From assembly GCA_963825305.1 (NCBI GenBank), contig CAWGTA010000013.1, positions 487,953 to 551,952 on the forward strand: 64,000 bases of DNA. The letters run 5' to 3'. Positions 28,356-37,092 of the stretch are shown here, in pieces. Below the pieces are notes generated by a model. It saw only the letters and a list, made by a program, of their open reading frames with translations. It made no database searches and was not told where the DNA came from. Numbering within the stretch: position 1 is the stretch's first letter; each line of letters starts with the position of its first letter. Origin of the DNA: PSRJ01 sp963825305 (GTDB lineage Bacteria; Acidobacteriota; Terriglobia; Bryobacterales; Bryobacteraceae). The translations under genes were made by a program, and so were the position numbers.

Positions 28356-28865
28356 TCAATAGCGAATGACTTGATATCCCTGTGACACTAGCTCCGCCAT
28401 CAACATCGCAGTATTGTCCACCAGATCCGTGGCGGTGGGATCCAAACCGGTGACGGGAATTTGCTGCTGCTGGAGCGCTTCGGTAGACACAATGATGCGA
28501 ACGCCGGAAGCCTTCACCTCACGCGCCAGTTGGATGATCACAGGCGGCCGCGTGAGTGCACCCTCGGACCTGCCGAGTGCATCCACGCCGCGGCCCCGAA
28601 CTAACCAGATCACGTCCTCCAAGTAGCCGGAGGTTTTGGCCGCCTTTATGTCCTCTAGGCACAGTCTCATTTCCGACAGGTCCTCGAAGCCCGTGGTTAG
28701 CATGAAGACCAGTTTCCCGTTGGGATTGTGAACCGACTTGCCGTTCTTGAAAGATTCCGACGGGTCGCCTTGCGCGTTTCCAGGAATGCTGCTGGAGCTT
28801 GCAAGAATGACAATAGCGATCAAGGCGGAACCTGCCAACACATGACCACGATTCCAAGACTTCAT
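28356..28865 (-). CDS. exported DsrE-family protein
   Basis: 169 residues: a signal peptide/anchor (about 10-31), then a DsrE/DsrF-like fold with KLVFMLTTGFEDLSEMRLCL, VIWLVRGRGVDAL and VRIIVSTEAL. DsrE proteins carry sulfur on a cysteine; here Cys in MRLCLED is the only candidate. Exported versions are of unknown role. ATG 28865 overlaps the stop of a 45-codon Tat-leader frame (ATGA), so it is translationally coupled to it. Confidence 0.8.
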   Translation of the reverse strand: MKSWNRGHVLAGSALIAIVILASSSSIPGNAQGDPSESFKNGKSVHNPNGKLVFMLTTGFEDLSEMRLCLEDIKAAKTSGYLEDVIWLVRGRGVDALGRSEGALTRPPVIIQLAREVKASGVRIIVSTEALQQQQIPVTGLDPTATDLVDNTAMLMAELVSQGYQVIRY

Positions 28866-28999
28866 TTTGTGCTACTCCTTCTCCACCCAGACAGCTCCGC
28901 GAATGCACGGATTCCGCCAAGCGCGGCGACGAAGGGGCTCCCGCCCAGATACTTAAGAAAGGTCCGGCGGTTATGGGTAGAAAATGCTGGACTCTTCAT
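28862..28999 (-). CDS. 45-residue Tat-leader-like peptide
   Basis: ATG 28999 to TGA 28864-28862. The peptide has HNRRTFLKYLGG, a twin-arginine motif, then a hydrophobic stretch SPFVAALGGIRAFA with an AFA cleavage-like site, and stops ten or so residues later. It overlaps the DsrE gene start by ATGA. It is either the preserved leader of a deleted Tat substrate or a real micro-protein; the intact coupling favours expression. Confidence 0.55.
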   Translation of the reverse strand: MKSPAFSTHNRRTFLKYLGGSPFVAALGGIRAFAELSGWRRSSTK

Positions 29000-29004
29000 G
29001 ACGT

Positions 29005-30204
29005 CTACTTTCGCTGCGCGGCAAGCTCCTTTTCGAGGGCCTGATCCTCCCCATAGATATCCCGGAAAAAGTGCACCTCGCCGTTGCTCATGACCACAGC
29101 GGTCGCGTACATCAACACGACTTGAATCGGGCGCTTGACCTTGACGGAAATCGATTTCGTCCCTTGCATCGCTTCAACCACGCGATCCCGCGACCAGCCG
29201 GACTGCCTGCGCAGGATCCAGTCCGCCAGGTCTTCCGGCTTTTCCACGCGAATGCAGCCATGGCTGAGATCGCGGCGCTCCCGATCAAAGAGCCACCGTG
29301 CCGACGTGTCGTGCATATATACGCCGTATTCGTTCGGGAACACGAACTTCACCAACCCGAGAGTGTTCTTCGGGCCCGGTTTTTGGCGCAACTGAAGTTT
29401 TCCCGTGCCCAATTCCGATAGCTTGTCGTCGGAAACGCTTCCGTCCCCGGCCACTTCACCCTGCCGGGTGACCATCTCGAAGTGGTTCGCCGAGACCCAC
29501 GAACGGTCTTGCTCGATTTCCGGCAGCAGTTCGATGCGTTGGATGCTGGCCGGCACGTTCCAGTACGGCAGGAAGATCACGGTCTCGAGCTGCGAACGCA
29601 AAATGGGACTCTTGTGATCGGGAGCCTCGCCGACCACCACCTTCATTTCGAGTTCGGGATCGTGCCCCGCGGCGTTAGCGCCACCGAAGGCGCGCAATCG
29701 AAATTCCGGCAGGTTCAAAACGATCGCCGGCCGGGCAGGATCGTACGGACGCCGCCGCCAGCGCTCCAAGGCCAGTTCCAGCTGACGGACGCGAACCCGT
29801 AGCGGTGTGTTCAGTTGCTGCAGCGTCGTTGTGTCGATGCGACCGTTTGGTTCAAGCCCATGACGAGATTGAAACTTTTGGACAGCTTCCACCACCGCAC
29901 CTTGATACATCTCCGACTCGTCGGGAACACTCCTCGCGGGGAGATCTCCGATCCGCGATAGCAGGCGAATCAGACGAGGTGTGTCGGCGTAGTGATCTCC
30001 CGGTTCCACAGGCTCCTCGGTGGCCTGTAGGAGTGCGCCGTCGTCCTCGGCTGCCAGAACCCGATACTGGTTCAGCGCACGCAACGTCGTTTCGTATTCG
30101 TCCGCCGGGACCGTCACGGATCGATCGCGAACCTGCCCGAGGCAAAATACACTACACGCAAGTGTAACCAAAATCAGAGGCGTTAGGAGGGACTTCGAAA
30201 TCAT
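29005..30204 (-). CDS. L,D-transpeptidase, YcbB/LdtD-like
   Basis: Makes 3-3 cross-links in peptidoglycan. The ~399-residue protein has an N-terminal signal peptide (cut after CLGQ), a peptidoglycan-binding domain (about 95-135, VQKFQSRHGLEPNGRIDTTTL read by eye), and a YkuD domain with HDTSARWLFDRERRDLSHGC then IRV: His and Cys (near 319) of the catalytic motif. ATG 30204 is preferred over TTG 30210; no clear ribosome site. The order of domains matches LdtD rather than the short ErfK type. Confidence 0.88.
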   Translation of the reverse strand: MISKSLLTPLILVTLACSVFCLGQVRDRSVTVPADEYETTLRALNQYRVLAAEDDGALLQATEEPVEPGDHYADTPRLIRLLSRIGDLPARSVPDESEMYQGAVVEAVQKFQSRHGLEPNGRIDTTTLQQLNTPLRVRVRQLELALERWRRRPYDPARPAIVLNLPEFRLRAFGGANAAGHDPELEMKVVVGEAPDHKSPILRSQLETVIFLPYWNVPASIQRIELLPEIEQDRSWVSANHFEMVTRQGEVAGDGSVSDDKLSELGTGKLQLRQKPGPKNTLGLVKFVFPNEYGVYMHDTSARWLFDRERRDLSHGCIRVEKPEDLADWILRRQSGWSRDRVVEAMQGTKSISVKVKRPIQVVLMYATAVVMSNGEVHFFRDIYGEDQALEKELAAQRK

Positions 30205-30210
30205 GATCAA

Positions 30211-31205
30211 AGAGGAGCATCCGGCGCGCCGATCTACAAACCGCGCCCGGAGTTTGTCCTATCACCCCGGGGTTTTAACACCAACGCCAGAAAGCGTCAT
30301 CAAGACTTCCGATGCTCAGAAAGGCGTCAGCGTCTTCAAATAAGGGGTGTCAGCACAGACCACGAACGAAAAGGAACACCACTCTAGAGATAGCGCACGG
30401 GCGCCGAGTACCCCACAACGCCGTCTGGACGCAAGCGGCACAAGTCCGCGATGCCGACAGTCCCAAGTGGATTCCCGCCCCGATAGAATTACCAAATATG
30501 CGACTCATTCCGGTGGCCCGGACTTCTGTGTCCAGCGCGGGGCGCTGCTGAGTTTCCGGATAGGCTGCGTGAGGATGCGATTCGACCACTCGGCGCGCAG
30601 CATGGCCTCAGTCGCGCCCGTGGGCGGGATCAGATCACAGGCCCCTGCGGGTGCTGAACACCGGGTCGGTATTGAGGAACAGAAGAATCAAAGCAAGAAT
30701 GCTTCGCACTTTTCGCATGGCTTTTTTCCGCTCCACCGTTAGACGGCGATGCGAAAGGGTTCAGCAGGGATTTATTTATTTGGCACTGGTTTTTCATCAG
30801 AGCAGCACGGCTGGCGCGCACCGGCTCAGGGAGCTTTTTCATCGTGGCTGTCGCGCTCCCCCATAGCGTACTAACTCACGCTGCCCGCGCGATCGAAACT
30901 GAGGACATCGAAGCGCGGGTCTCGGAGTTGGAACGCGCAGCAGAAGGGACAACCGCCCTGAGTTCAGGTAAAGTCGCATGTCATGGCAAAAAAGGGAACA
31001 CCCCGCGGTACTCCGGCTACGAAGCGACTTTCGCAAACCAAACGATCTCTTGTGCTACCTCGAGTTGGGTTGCTCGCTGCAAAATGATCGTTTACTACTG
31101 TCGATTTTGCGATCACTCGTTCGATGTATCAATAGAGCCAGGTTTCATCGGTCGACACCGTCAGAAGCCCTGATCCAACTTTCGAACTATTAAGGAGACA
31201 CTACG
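30211..31205. other. relic-rich stretch without a clear gene
   Basis: No intact gene is seen. One plus-strand stretch (about 30880-30960) reads AIETEDIEARVSELERAAEG, a coiled-coil-like tail reminiscent of small acidobacterial proteins, with a 34-codon basic frame right after it (MAKKGTPRGTPATKR, 30983-31087). Both look like fragments. The rest is not coherent in any frame. Confidence 0.4.
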
Positions 31206-31580
31206 ATGCGGTTCATGATGATAGTTAAGCACGCCGAGAATCAGGGCCCTCCGCCCAAGCAGCTGATGGATGCTATCGCGAGGCTCGCCGAAGACGAGGC
31301 CAAAGCCGGAACGATGCTCGGGAGCGGGGGGCTGGGACCAACTGCGCTGGGCGCCCGCGTCCGGCTTTCTGGAGGGAAGGTGACGGTGACCGATGGGCCC
31401 TTCACCGAGGCCAAGGAAGTGGTCGGTGGTTATGCGCAGTTTGAGTTGAAATCGAAGGAAGAGGCAGTCGAATCGGCGGTCCGCTTCATGGAACTTCACA
31501 AGAAACACTGGCCGAGCTGGGAAGGCGAGACCGAGGTTCGTCAGATGTTCGGACCGGAAGACTTCGCTCGCACCGCATAG
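31206..31580 (+). CDS. YCII/DGPF-domain protein
   Basis: 124 residues, AAGGAG before ATG 31206. Seen: MRFMMIVKH at the start, the DGPFTEAKEVVGGYAQFEL core (the DGPF box) and WPSWEGETEVRQMF at the end, the normal full length for the family. YCII proteins are small dimeric alpha/beta barrels; the DGPF group often lies beside ECF sigma factors, but none is seen here. Molecular role unknown. Confidence 0.88.
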   Translation: MRFMMIVKHAENQGPPPKQLMDAIARLAEDEAKAGTMLGSGGLGPTALGARVRLSGGKVTVTDGPFTEAKEVVGGYAQFELKSKEEAVESAVRFMELHKKHWPSWEGETEVRQMFGPEDFARTA

Positions 31581-31916
31581 GAGCGGTTACGAACAGGTGG
31601 AAACGCTGCAGATTCCACGGGAACCACGGCACGGAGTGTCAGGGTCTTGCGCTAACGGATTAATGATGGTGTGATCGGTAGCAGTGCCGGCTACCGGTGG
31701 CGAGCGGGCGGCGGCGATCTACAGCTTGATCGGCCTAACCAAGAACTCCGCCTCATTGGTGCATGTACCTACTTGGCACATGACCGAGCTCGCCGTCAGC
31801 CGCAGCGCCCGGGGATCGAAATTCTCCTCAACAACCATGTGCAGATTATACGGGTACCTTGATGACAGTCTCGTTACGTCACGCCTTGAACGCGCGACAG
31901 TCACGAGCCCGGCCGA
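31581..31916. other. no gene recognised
   Basis: Short open frames on both strands lack coherent domains, ribosome sites or codon bias. Nothing else was seen. Confidence 0.4.
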
Positions 31917-32126
31917 TCAGTGAGAGGCGCGGCGCCGCTTGGCCCAATACGCTTTCATGCGCGCTGAGACTTCTAGTCGCTCTTCGGCGCCCATGGACTT
32001 TCTGCCCCGACGGCTGCGGCTGAGCGCGGGCTGGCCGGCCCTCCCCGACTCAAGCTCTTCTATTGAGGCAATCACCCGATCCAGTTCTTTTCTTCTCCTC
32101 ATCAACTCGGCAATCGCCTTGGACAA
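31917..32126 (-). CDS. small basic protein with KS(M)...RM..YWAKRRR motif
   Basis: 69 residues: an N-terminal helix (IAELMRRRKELDRVIASIEEL), a Pro/Gly hinge, and a highly basic C-terminus RRGRKSMGAEERLEVSARMK then AYWAKRRR. The tail has the same pattern as the two repeats of the protein at 53198-53566 (basic, S-A-x-R-R...A-x-x-x-R-W). This suggests a small nucleic-acid-binding family. No known function. Confidence 0.6.
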   Translation of the reverse strand: MSKAIAELMRRRKELDRVIASIEELESGRAGQPALSRSRRGRKSMGAEERLEVSARMKAYWAKRRRASH

Positions 32127-32209
32127 GTCCCTGGATAAGACTCTCTTGGTGTAGGATACCGAAACCGCGGGCTATACTCATTCCTGTACCCCGGGATGCT
32201 GCAGCGCCA

Positions 32210-32509
32210 GATCGAGATTTATACTCCGGGCTGATCCGCCTGCACATTCTGCACCATGCCGCAGAGGAACCCATCTTGGGCCTCGGTATGGTTGGAGAAC
32301 TCGCGTGACATGGATATTCGATCAGTCCCGGAACTTTGTACCCACTACTGCGCGGCCTCGAGAAGAAGGGTTACCTCCGCTCGTGGGAGGAACGCGCTGG
32401 CAAATCAGGCCGAATCATGTTTCGAGCTACGCCGGCTGGACTCCGTGCGTTGGAAGCGGCGAAGCAGAAAGTTCGCGAGCTGTTTGGCGAGCTGATCGAA
32501 GGCACATAA
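32210..32509 (+). pseudogene. PadR-family regulator relic, frameshifted
   Basis: First block LIRLHILHHAAEEPILGLGM ends at a stop after GELA; in another frame the family continues as GYSISPGTLYPLLRGLEKKG, YLRSWEERAGKSGRIMFRAT and LRALEAAKQKVRELFGEL to TAA 32507-32509. Joined, they give a normal short PadR winged helix, so one indel near 32308 broke it. No start codon is evident upstream of the first block. Confidence 0.75.
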
Positions 32510-32575
32510 GCGTTTCTCGCAGCCTGCATCCACACGCCTCGGCGGTCCCTTCCCGTTTCCGGTAAGCTATGGATC

Positions 32576-32778
32576 ATGCCTTGCGAACTTAACAGGCAGC
32601 TTTCCCAGGAAACTCGACTGGCCAATGAGGCGTATGCGCAAACTGTATCGGAACGCCAACGCGGGAAATGAAAAAGGCAGCTCTCGCCAAGCTTAATAGC
32701 GCCCTGGCCAGTCAGTTCAGCCATCTGGAATCATGTGAAGAATGCCGGTCTACGAGACGGTCTGCTTCCTCGCGGTGA
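32576..32778 (+). pseudogene. small acidobacterial protein relic, frameshifted
   Basis: ATG 32576 reads MPCELNRQLSQETRLANEAY and on to QRGK-stop; shifting frame gives AALAKLNSALASQFSHLESC then EECR. The joined peptide looks like a ~65-residue protein, but the two halves are out of frame. Family not named. Confidence 0.4.
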
Positions 32779-32949
32779 CGGATACTCGATCAACGCGCGC
32801 CGCTGCGGACTAAGAACATTACTTCGGCAATTCGTGAGTTGCGAGCGAAAAGCCAGGGCGAGACAGGGGAAATCAGTACATCGTGTCCGAGCGTAGTGTT
32901 AGGTTTCGACCAAACGAGAGCCCGAAACCACGATATTATTGTCTGCCGG

Positions 32950-33171
32950 ATGGCTGCCGCACTTTGCACACTCGCCTGCATTGAAAAAGTAAGACTATTG
33001 CAGGAGTTTGCGCGGGCAGTTGCTGAATATCACCGTATGCAAACAGCTCAACTCGCCTCCATTCTCAAAGGCGAGGACTTCCAGTTCGAGCAAGAGATTG
33101 CGGAAGCAGCGGCACACAGAGAAAACGCTAAGTATGCCGTCCTATCTCATCAGCAGGAGCACGGTTGCTAG
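32950..33171 (+). CDS. small protein ending HRENAKYAVLSHQQEHGC
   Basis: 73 residues from ATG 32950: ACIEKVRLLQEFARAVAEYH, then RMQTAQLASILKGEDFQFEQ and a helix ending AVLSHQQEHGC. It is all-helical and regular, of a type I recall as common in Acidobacteria without a function. The first residues (MAAALCTLA) may be a neo-start after truncation, because the frame is open further upstream with no coherent sequence. Confidence 0.5.
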   Translation: MAAALCTLACIEKVRLLQEFARAVAEYHRMQTAQLASILKGEDFQFEQEIAEAAAHRENAKYAVLSHQQEHGC

Positions 33172-33238
33172 AGGCTATGGGGCCAGGTCTGACCGCAAGG
33201 ATTGCCGGCGAAGGTGCGAGGCCACGTCGTGTCATCGT

Positions 33239-34105
33239 TCATCCGGCCACCTCGGTAACCCTCACCGTGACGTCCATCCCGAGGAAGGACCCCGGGGATC
33301 CGTCGTAGGTGCCCCATAACGGCAGCACGTGCTCGGGAGCCCATGCAACGGCAACGCGAATGAGATTGCGGTTGCCGATGATGCTGTTGGTGGGACAGAA
33401 GTCGATCCAGCCGGCGCCAGGCAGATAGGCCTGCATCCATGCATGTGTGGCTCCGCCGCCGGCTAAGCCGGAACTATTCGGCACGAAGATATAACCGCTG
33501 ACGAACCTCGCCGCGAGACCCAGCGACCTGGCGGCTTCCATCATCAGAACCGCGAAATCCCGGCAACTCCCACGCCTACTCCGCAACGTCTCCCCCGGGG
33601 TCTGCACGCCCTTCTCAACGCGGCGGGTATATCGGAACTGTTGGCGAATGCCGCGGGTCATAGCGCTGAGTATTTTCATGGTGCCGGGAGTGTCCGATGG
33701 ATCAAGAAACTGCAATGCCCATTTGGACAAGCTCACGTCCGGATAATGTTGAGCCAGAGCTCGCTCGAGATTGGAAAAGTCTTCGTCAGAATATCGGAAA
33801 GGATACGTTCGCGCGTACTCCTCGATTGGATACTCCGGCACGGAGGTCTCGAAATGTTCCAGCATCACCGTGCTTTCGAAGCGGAGTTCGGACGTGGCCC
33901 CCTCAAAAGTGGCGACGGCGACGGAGTTATCGAACGGATCGTGCAGCCAGCGCAGTTGAGCGGGTTCCGGCGTGATGATCAGACTACTCTTGATCAACCG
34001 CAGGTCGTAACTCTCGCGCGGGCGGAACATCATGCGATGCTCGCCGAGCTCGACCGGATTGCGGTAACGGTATACGGTGCTGTGGCGAACAGTGAGAAAG
34101 GACAT
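33239..34105 (-). CDS. transglutaminase-like protein (N-terminal BTLCP type)
   Basis: 288 residues. N-terminal beta domain (VRHSTVYRYRNPVELGEHRM, typical of bacterial transglutaminase-like cysteine proteins), then the catalytic core: Cys in RRGSCRDFAVLM (near 181), His in THAWMQAYLPG (near 220) and Asp in GWIDFCPTN (near 235). Such proteins are predicted peptidases or amidases. ATG 34105 overlaps the stop of the second transglutaminase gene (TGATG), so the pair is one operon. Confidence 0.88.
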   Translation of the reverse strand: MSFLTVRHSTVYRYRNPVELGEHRMMFRPRESYDLRLIKSSLIITPEPAQLRWLHDPFDNSVAVATFEGATSELRFESTVMLEHFETSVPEYPIEEYARTYPFRYSDEDFSNLERALAQHYPDVSLSKWALQFLDPSDTPGTMKILSAMTRGIRQQFRYTRRVEKGVQTPGETLRSRRGSCRDFAVLMMEAARSLGLAARFVSGYIFVPNSSGLAGGGATHAWMQAYLPGAGWIDFCPTNSIIGNRNLIRVAVAWAPEHVLPLWGTYDGSPGSFLGMDVTVRVTEVAG

Positions 34106-34938
34106 CAGGTCGCCGTTCCCGCAATCTCGGCATCCGGAATCTCATCGGTCCAGACCCTGAAGCTCTCCAGCGTGTTGGGTCCGAACGTCGTGGCGATCGC
34201 AACATCGGATGCATCGCGGCCGCGCGCCATCAGAACGCGCCCCATGCGCGGAACATTGTTGCGCGGGTCGAACAGATGCCAGCGGCCTCCGATCCAGGCT
34301 TCGAACCATGCGGCGAAATCGCCCACCGCGAAAGGAGGCGGCGTTCCGAGATCGCTCAGGTAGCCGGTGCAGTATCGCGCGGGAATATTCATGCAGCGGC
34401 AGAACGCGATGGCCAGATGCGCATAGTCACGGCAGACGCCGGTCCGTTTGTGGAAAGCCTGCGCGGCGCTGCGCGTGGCGCTGGCGTTCTGGTAGTTGAA
34501 GGCAATATGGTTGTGAACGTAATCGCAGATGGCCTGTACGCGCGGATACCCTGGAGTCGTGCGGCCGAAGAGTCGCCAGGCCGTGTCGGACAGCAAATCA
34601 GTCTCACAATAGCGGCTGCCCAGCAGGAACACAAGGGTATCTTCGGGCAAATCCTCAACGAAGTCCTGGCCGGCGGCGGGCGCAATCTCATCTGGCTGGC
34701 CGCTATCTCTGATGACAGAGTCGGCCGTCAGGCGGAGGCGGCCCGTGGGAGCGAGAACACGGCTGCAGCGGTTCCCGAAGGCATCGCGGTACCCCCTAAT
34801 CGGAATCGGTGGCTCGACGGTGAGGTAGTCGGGGACGACGATGTCGGATGCTCGCGAATCGTGGATATTCACGACGAGGATGATCGGCGTAGGCTGTGGA
34901 AAGCTATAAATTAGTTCGTAACCAGTCCGGAGCTGCAT
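34105..34938 (-). CDS. transglutaminase-like protein, second of pair
   Basis: From ATG 34938 (MQLRTGYELIYSFPQPTPII, the usual start of this family; the frame continues upstream but not coherently). 277 residues: beta domain, then a transglutaminase core with Cys in RTGVCRDYAHLA (near 169), and HxFD in RWHLFDPRNN (His near 222, Asp near 225). Differs enough from its neighbour to be a distinct paralogue. Together they may process the same peptide or polyglutamate-like substrate. Confidence 0.87.
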   Translation of the reverse strand: MQLRTGYELIYSFPQPTPIILVVNIHDSRASDIVVPDYLTVEPPIPIRGYRDAFGNRCSRVLAPTGRLRLTADSVIRDSGQPDEIAPAAGQDFVEDLPEDTLVFLLGSRYCETDLLSDTAWRLFGRTTPGYPRVQAICDYVHNHIAFNYQNASATRSAAQAFHKRTGVCRDYAHLAIAFCRCMNIPARYCTGYLSDLGTPPPFAVGDFAAWFEAWIGGRWHLFDPRNNVPRMGRVLMARGRDASDVAIATTFGPNTLESFRVWTDEIPDAEIAGTAT

Positions 34939-35419
34939 AAGATACACCTCACCTGCGGCGCGGAAACCAGCGAACTGGGCTGTAAGGAGAATCGGGGAAC
35001 AAGGATTGTTTGCGTCAGGAGATACTTCCGACCCACCGATTCCAACATGGTCAATCGTACCAAGACCTGGTGAGACCGGAGTGCTGGCGATTTGTTCAAA
35101 CCCAGGACTGAGCGTAAGTTCGTCTGCGCGGATTGCCGGCCGGCCCACGAGAGGGTTCGGCAGCAGCGAAATCAGGAGCGCGAAAAGCTCCGGCGCCGCG
35201 GAATGAAGCTATCCGAGTCTTCGCGGCGCGCGCGATAACCGGATAGGGGCCCCTTCGCTGGCGGTTCGGATGCCACTATAAGCTTGAGCAGTTCTGATTC
35301 CGCGAAGCCGGGCGAGCTCGGCGACGATCTGGTTGTTGATTGCTACGGCGTGGCGCCGCAGTTAATCCGGCGAGTTTACGGCTGCTTCGATTTATCCAAA
35401 GCCGTTTGGTTCGCAGGGT

Positions 35420-35625
35420 TACTGGCCGGCGCACAGCGGCGGCTTCGTCCTGTGCTGATCACCGCTTTCGTTGCGAGCTTCGGCTTTATCCCCATGGCGC
35501 AGGCGACGTCCACCGGCGCCGAATTACAGCGCCCACTGGCCACAGTCGTGATCGGAGGGCTGTTCAGCTCGACTCTGCTGACGCTCTTTCAGATGCCCGT
35601 GCTCAACGAATGGATTTTTGGGGGG
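35420..35625 (+). pseudogene. RND efflux pump (CzcA/CusA) C-terminal relic
   Basis: Plus-strand reading RRLRPVLITAFVASFGFIPM, then ELQRPLATVVIGGLFSSTLL and TLFQMPVLNEW matches the last transmembrane helices of heavy-metal RND pumps. Upstream sequence is not pump-like and the frame then runs into antisense of the TPR gene, so only the last ~65 residues of a ~1000-residue protein remain. Confidence 0.7.
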
Positions 35626-35639
35626 CAGCCGCAAACCCT

Positions 35640-37049
35640 TCAACAAGGAGCACCCAGTTGTCTCAAGCCTTGTTCAATTTGCCTCACCAAGTCCGGCAGA
35701 CCCGTCTTCAAAGCCCCCGTTCGGGCTTGTCTCAGATACCCCATGGCTTTTTCTAAATCGCCCGAGTTGGCATAGGCTTGCGCCAGCAACATCATTACCA
35801 TGGGCGTGTTCGAGTCATCAACCTGGAGCGTCGGGAGCAACTCGGGAATGGCTTCGCGAACGCGACCCAGAATGACCAGGATGCGTCCCAGTTGCAGTTG
35901 GGCTGGGCGATAGGAAGGTTGGGCCGCCAATGCGAGGCGATAATGCCCGATCGCCTGGGCCGCCTGGTTCTGCTTCTCCAGCACGTCCCCCAGCATAAAG
36001 TGAGCTTCCGCGTAGTCTGGTTTCAGTTCAATCGCTTTATGAAACGCTCTGATGGCGGCATCAACCTCTCCCTTGCCTGCCCGGGCCGCGCCGTAATACA
36101 TGTGAACCTGCGGGATTTGGGGGTCGATCCGGAGGGCCCTTGCATAGAGGGTTTCCACGTTTTCCCCAGGGTCCGCGAATCGAGCCAAGTAAAGAAGATT
36201 CAATAGACAGTCCAGATTGTCTGGGTCTCGCTTCAGGGCCTCCCGAAACAACCGCGATGCGTCCTCGAACTGTCCCACTTGAAGCAATTGGTTGGCCCGA
36301 CGGATGCGACCAAAGACACCGGTAGACAGATTCCAGATCTGGTCCGACAGGGGATCACCGGCCGGCGGGCCGTCGTTGTTGTTGCGCACCGCCAACGCGA
36401 AGTTCTTCGTTGACTCGGCGGCGTGTCCCAATCTCTTTTCGGTCAACCCCAAACCATAGTAGACGGCGCCGAACGTAGGGTACGCCTGGAGGACACGTCG
36501 ATACAAATCTTCAGCCGCGGACAAATCGTCCTGGGCGTATTTGACACGGGCCAGGGCGTAAAGCGTCCCGGGCGAGTTGGGGTCTTTCGGCAGGAGCGCT
36601 TCCAGTATGGCGCTGCTTTCCTTAAAGCGTCCCATTCTGAAGAGCAGCTCCGCGCGCTTCAGCACGGCAGGGGCATAACTGGAGCGGATGCGCAACGCCG
36701 CCGAGATTGCTTCCAGAGCCTGTTCCGGCTGGGACGCTTTTTGCAACGACAGAGCCAGGTAATAGTGCCACTCGAATTCTTTAGGTTCCAGCCGGATGGC
36801 GCGCCGGTAGGCGAGCACCGCCAGTGGATAAAGGTCATGCGCTTGGAGCACCATTCCAAGGCGTCCCGTTGCGGGTCCGTTCTTTGGATGTGCCAGCGCC
36901 TTGAGGCGGGCCGACAGGACGGCGTCCCGCACTTCGGCATCGAGCCCCTCTAATGGCACATGGGGAACCGGAGGCACAAAGCTCCCGCAGGACCACGCCG
37001 ACAACGCGGCCAGCATCGTGACCGTACTCACCCATCCCCGTTTCAACAA
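35640..37049 (-). CDS. TPR-repeat exported protein
   Basis: 469 residues: N-terminal signal (LAALSAWSCG; Cys at about 21 may be lipidated although the lipobox is weak), then about ten tetratricopeptide repeats with typical A-x-x-x-Y-x-x-A-L patterns (e.g. ALEAISAALRI, AIRAFHKAIELKPDYAEAHF). TPRs build protein-protein scaffolds. It is divergent from the CRTAC1 gene with 43 bp between starts; TPR and CRTAC1/ASPIC proteins are frequent neighbours, so joint function outside the cytoplasm is likely. Confidence 0.85.
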   Translation of the reverse strand: MLKRGWVSTVTMLAALSAWSCGSFVPPVPHVPLEGLDAEVRDAVLSARLKALAHPKNGPATGRLGMVLQAHDLYPLAVLAYRRAIRLEPKEFEWHYYLALSLQKASQPEQALEAISAALRIRSSYAPAVLKRAELLFRMGRFKESSAILEALLPKDPNSPGTLYALARVKYAQDDLSAAEDLYRRVLQAYPTFGAVYYGLGLTEKRLGHAAESTKNFALAVRNNNDGPPAGDPLSDQIWNLSTGVFGRIRRANQLLQVGQFEDASRLFREALKRDPDNLDCLLNLLYLARFADPGENVETLYARALRIDPQIPQVHMYYGAARAGKGEVDAAIRAFHKAIELKPDYAEAHFMLGDVLEKQNQAAQAIGHYRLALAAQPSYRPAQLQLGRILVILGRVREAIPELLPTLQVDDSNTPMVMMLLAQAYANSGDLEKAMGYLRQARTGALKTGLPDLVRQIEQGLRQLGAPC

Positions 37050-37055
37050 CTTTTG

Positions 37056-37084
37056 TTGACAGCATTCTATGCTTGTGCCAGGAT
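37056..37084 (+). promoter_or_regulatory. promoter of the CRTAC1 gene
   Basis: TTGACA (37056-37061), 17-bp spacer, CAGGAT (37079-37084). The -10 ends 8 nt before ATG 37093, which has no ribosome site, so the mRNA is predicted to be leaderless or nearly so. Confidence 0.55.
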
Positions 37085-37092
37085 CTTGTCAA

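Noticed and set aside
30347..30742. 131-codon frame MSAQTTNEKEHH... as a gene
   Set aside because: No ribosome site, composition typical of non-coding DNA, no recognisable fold.
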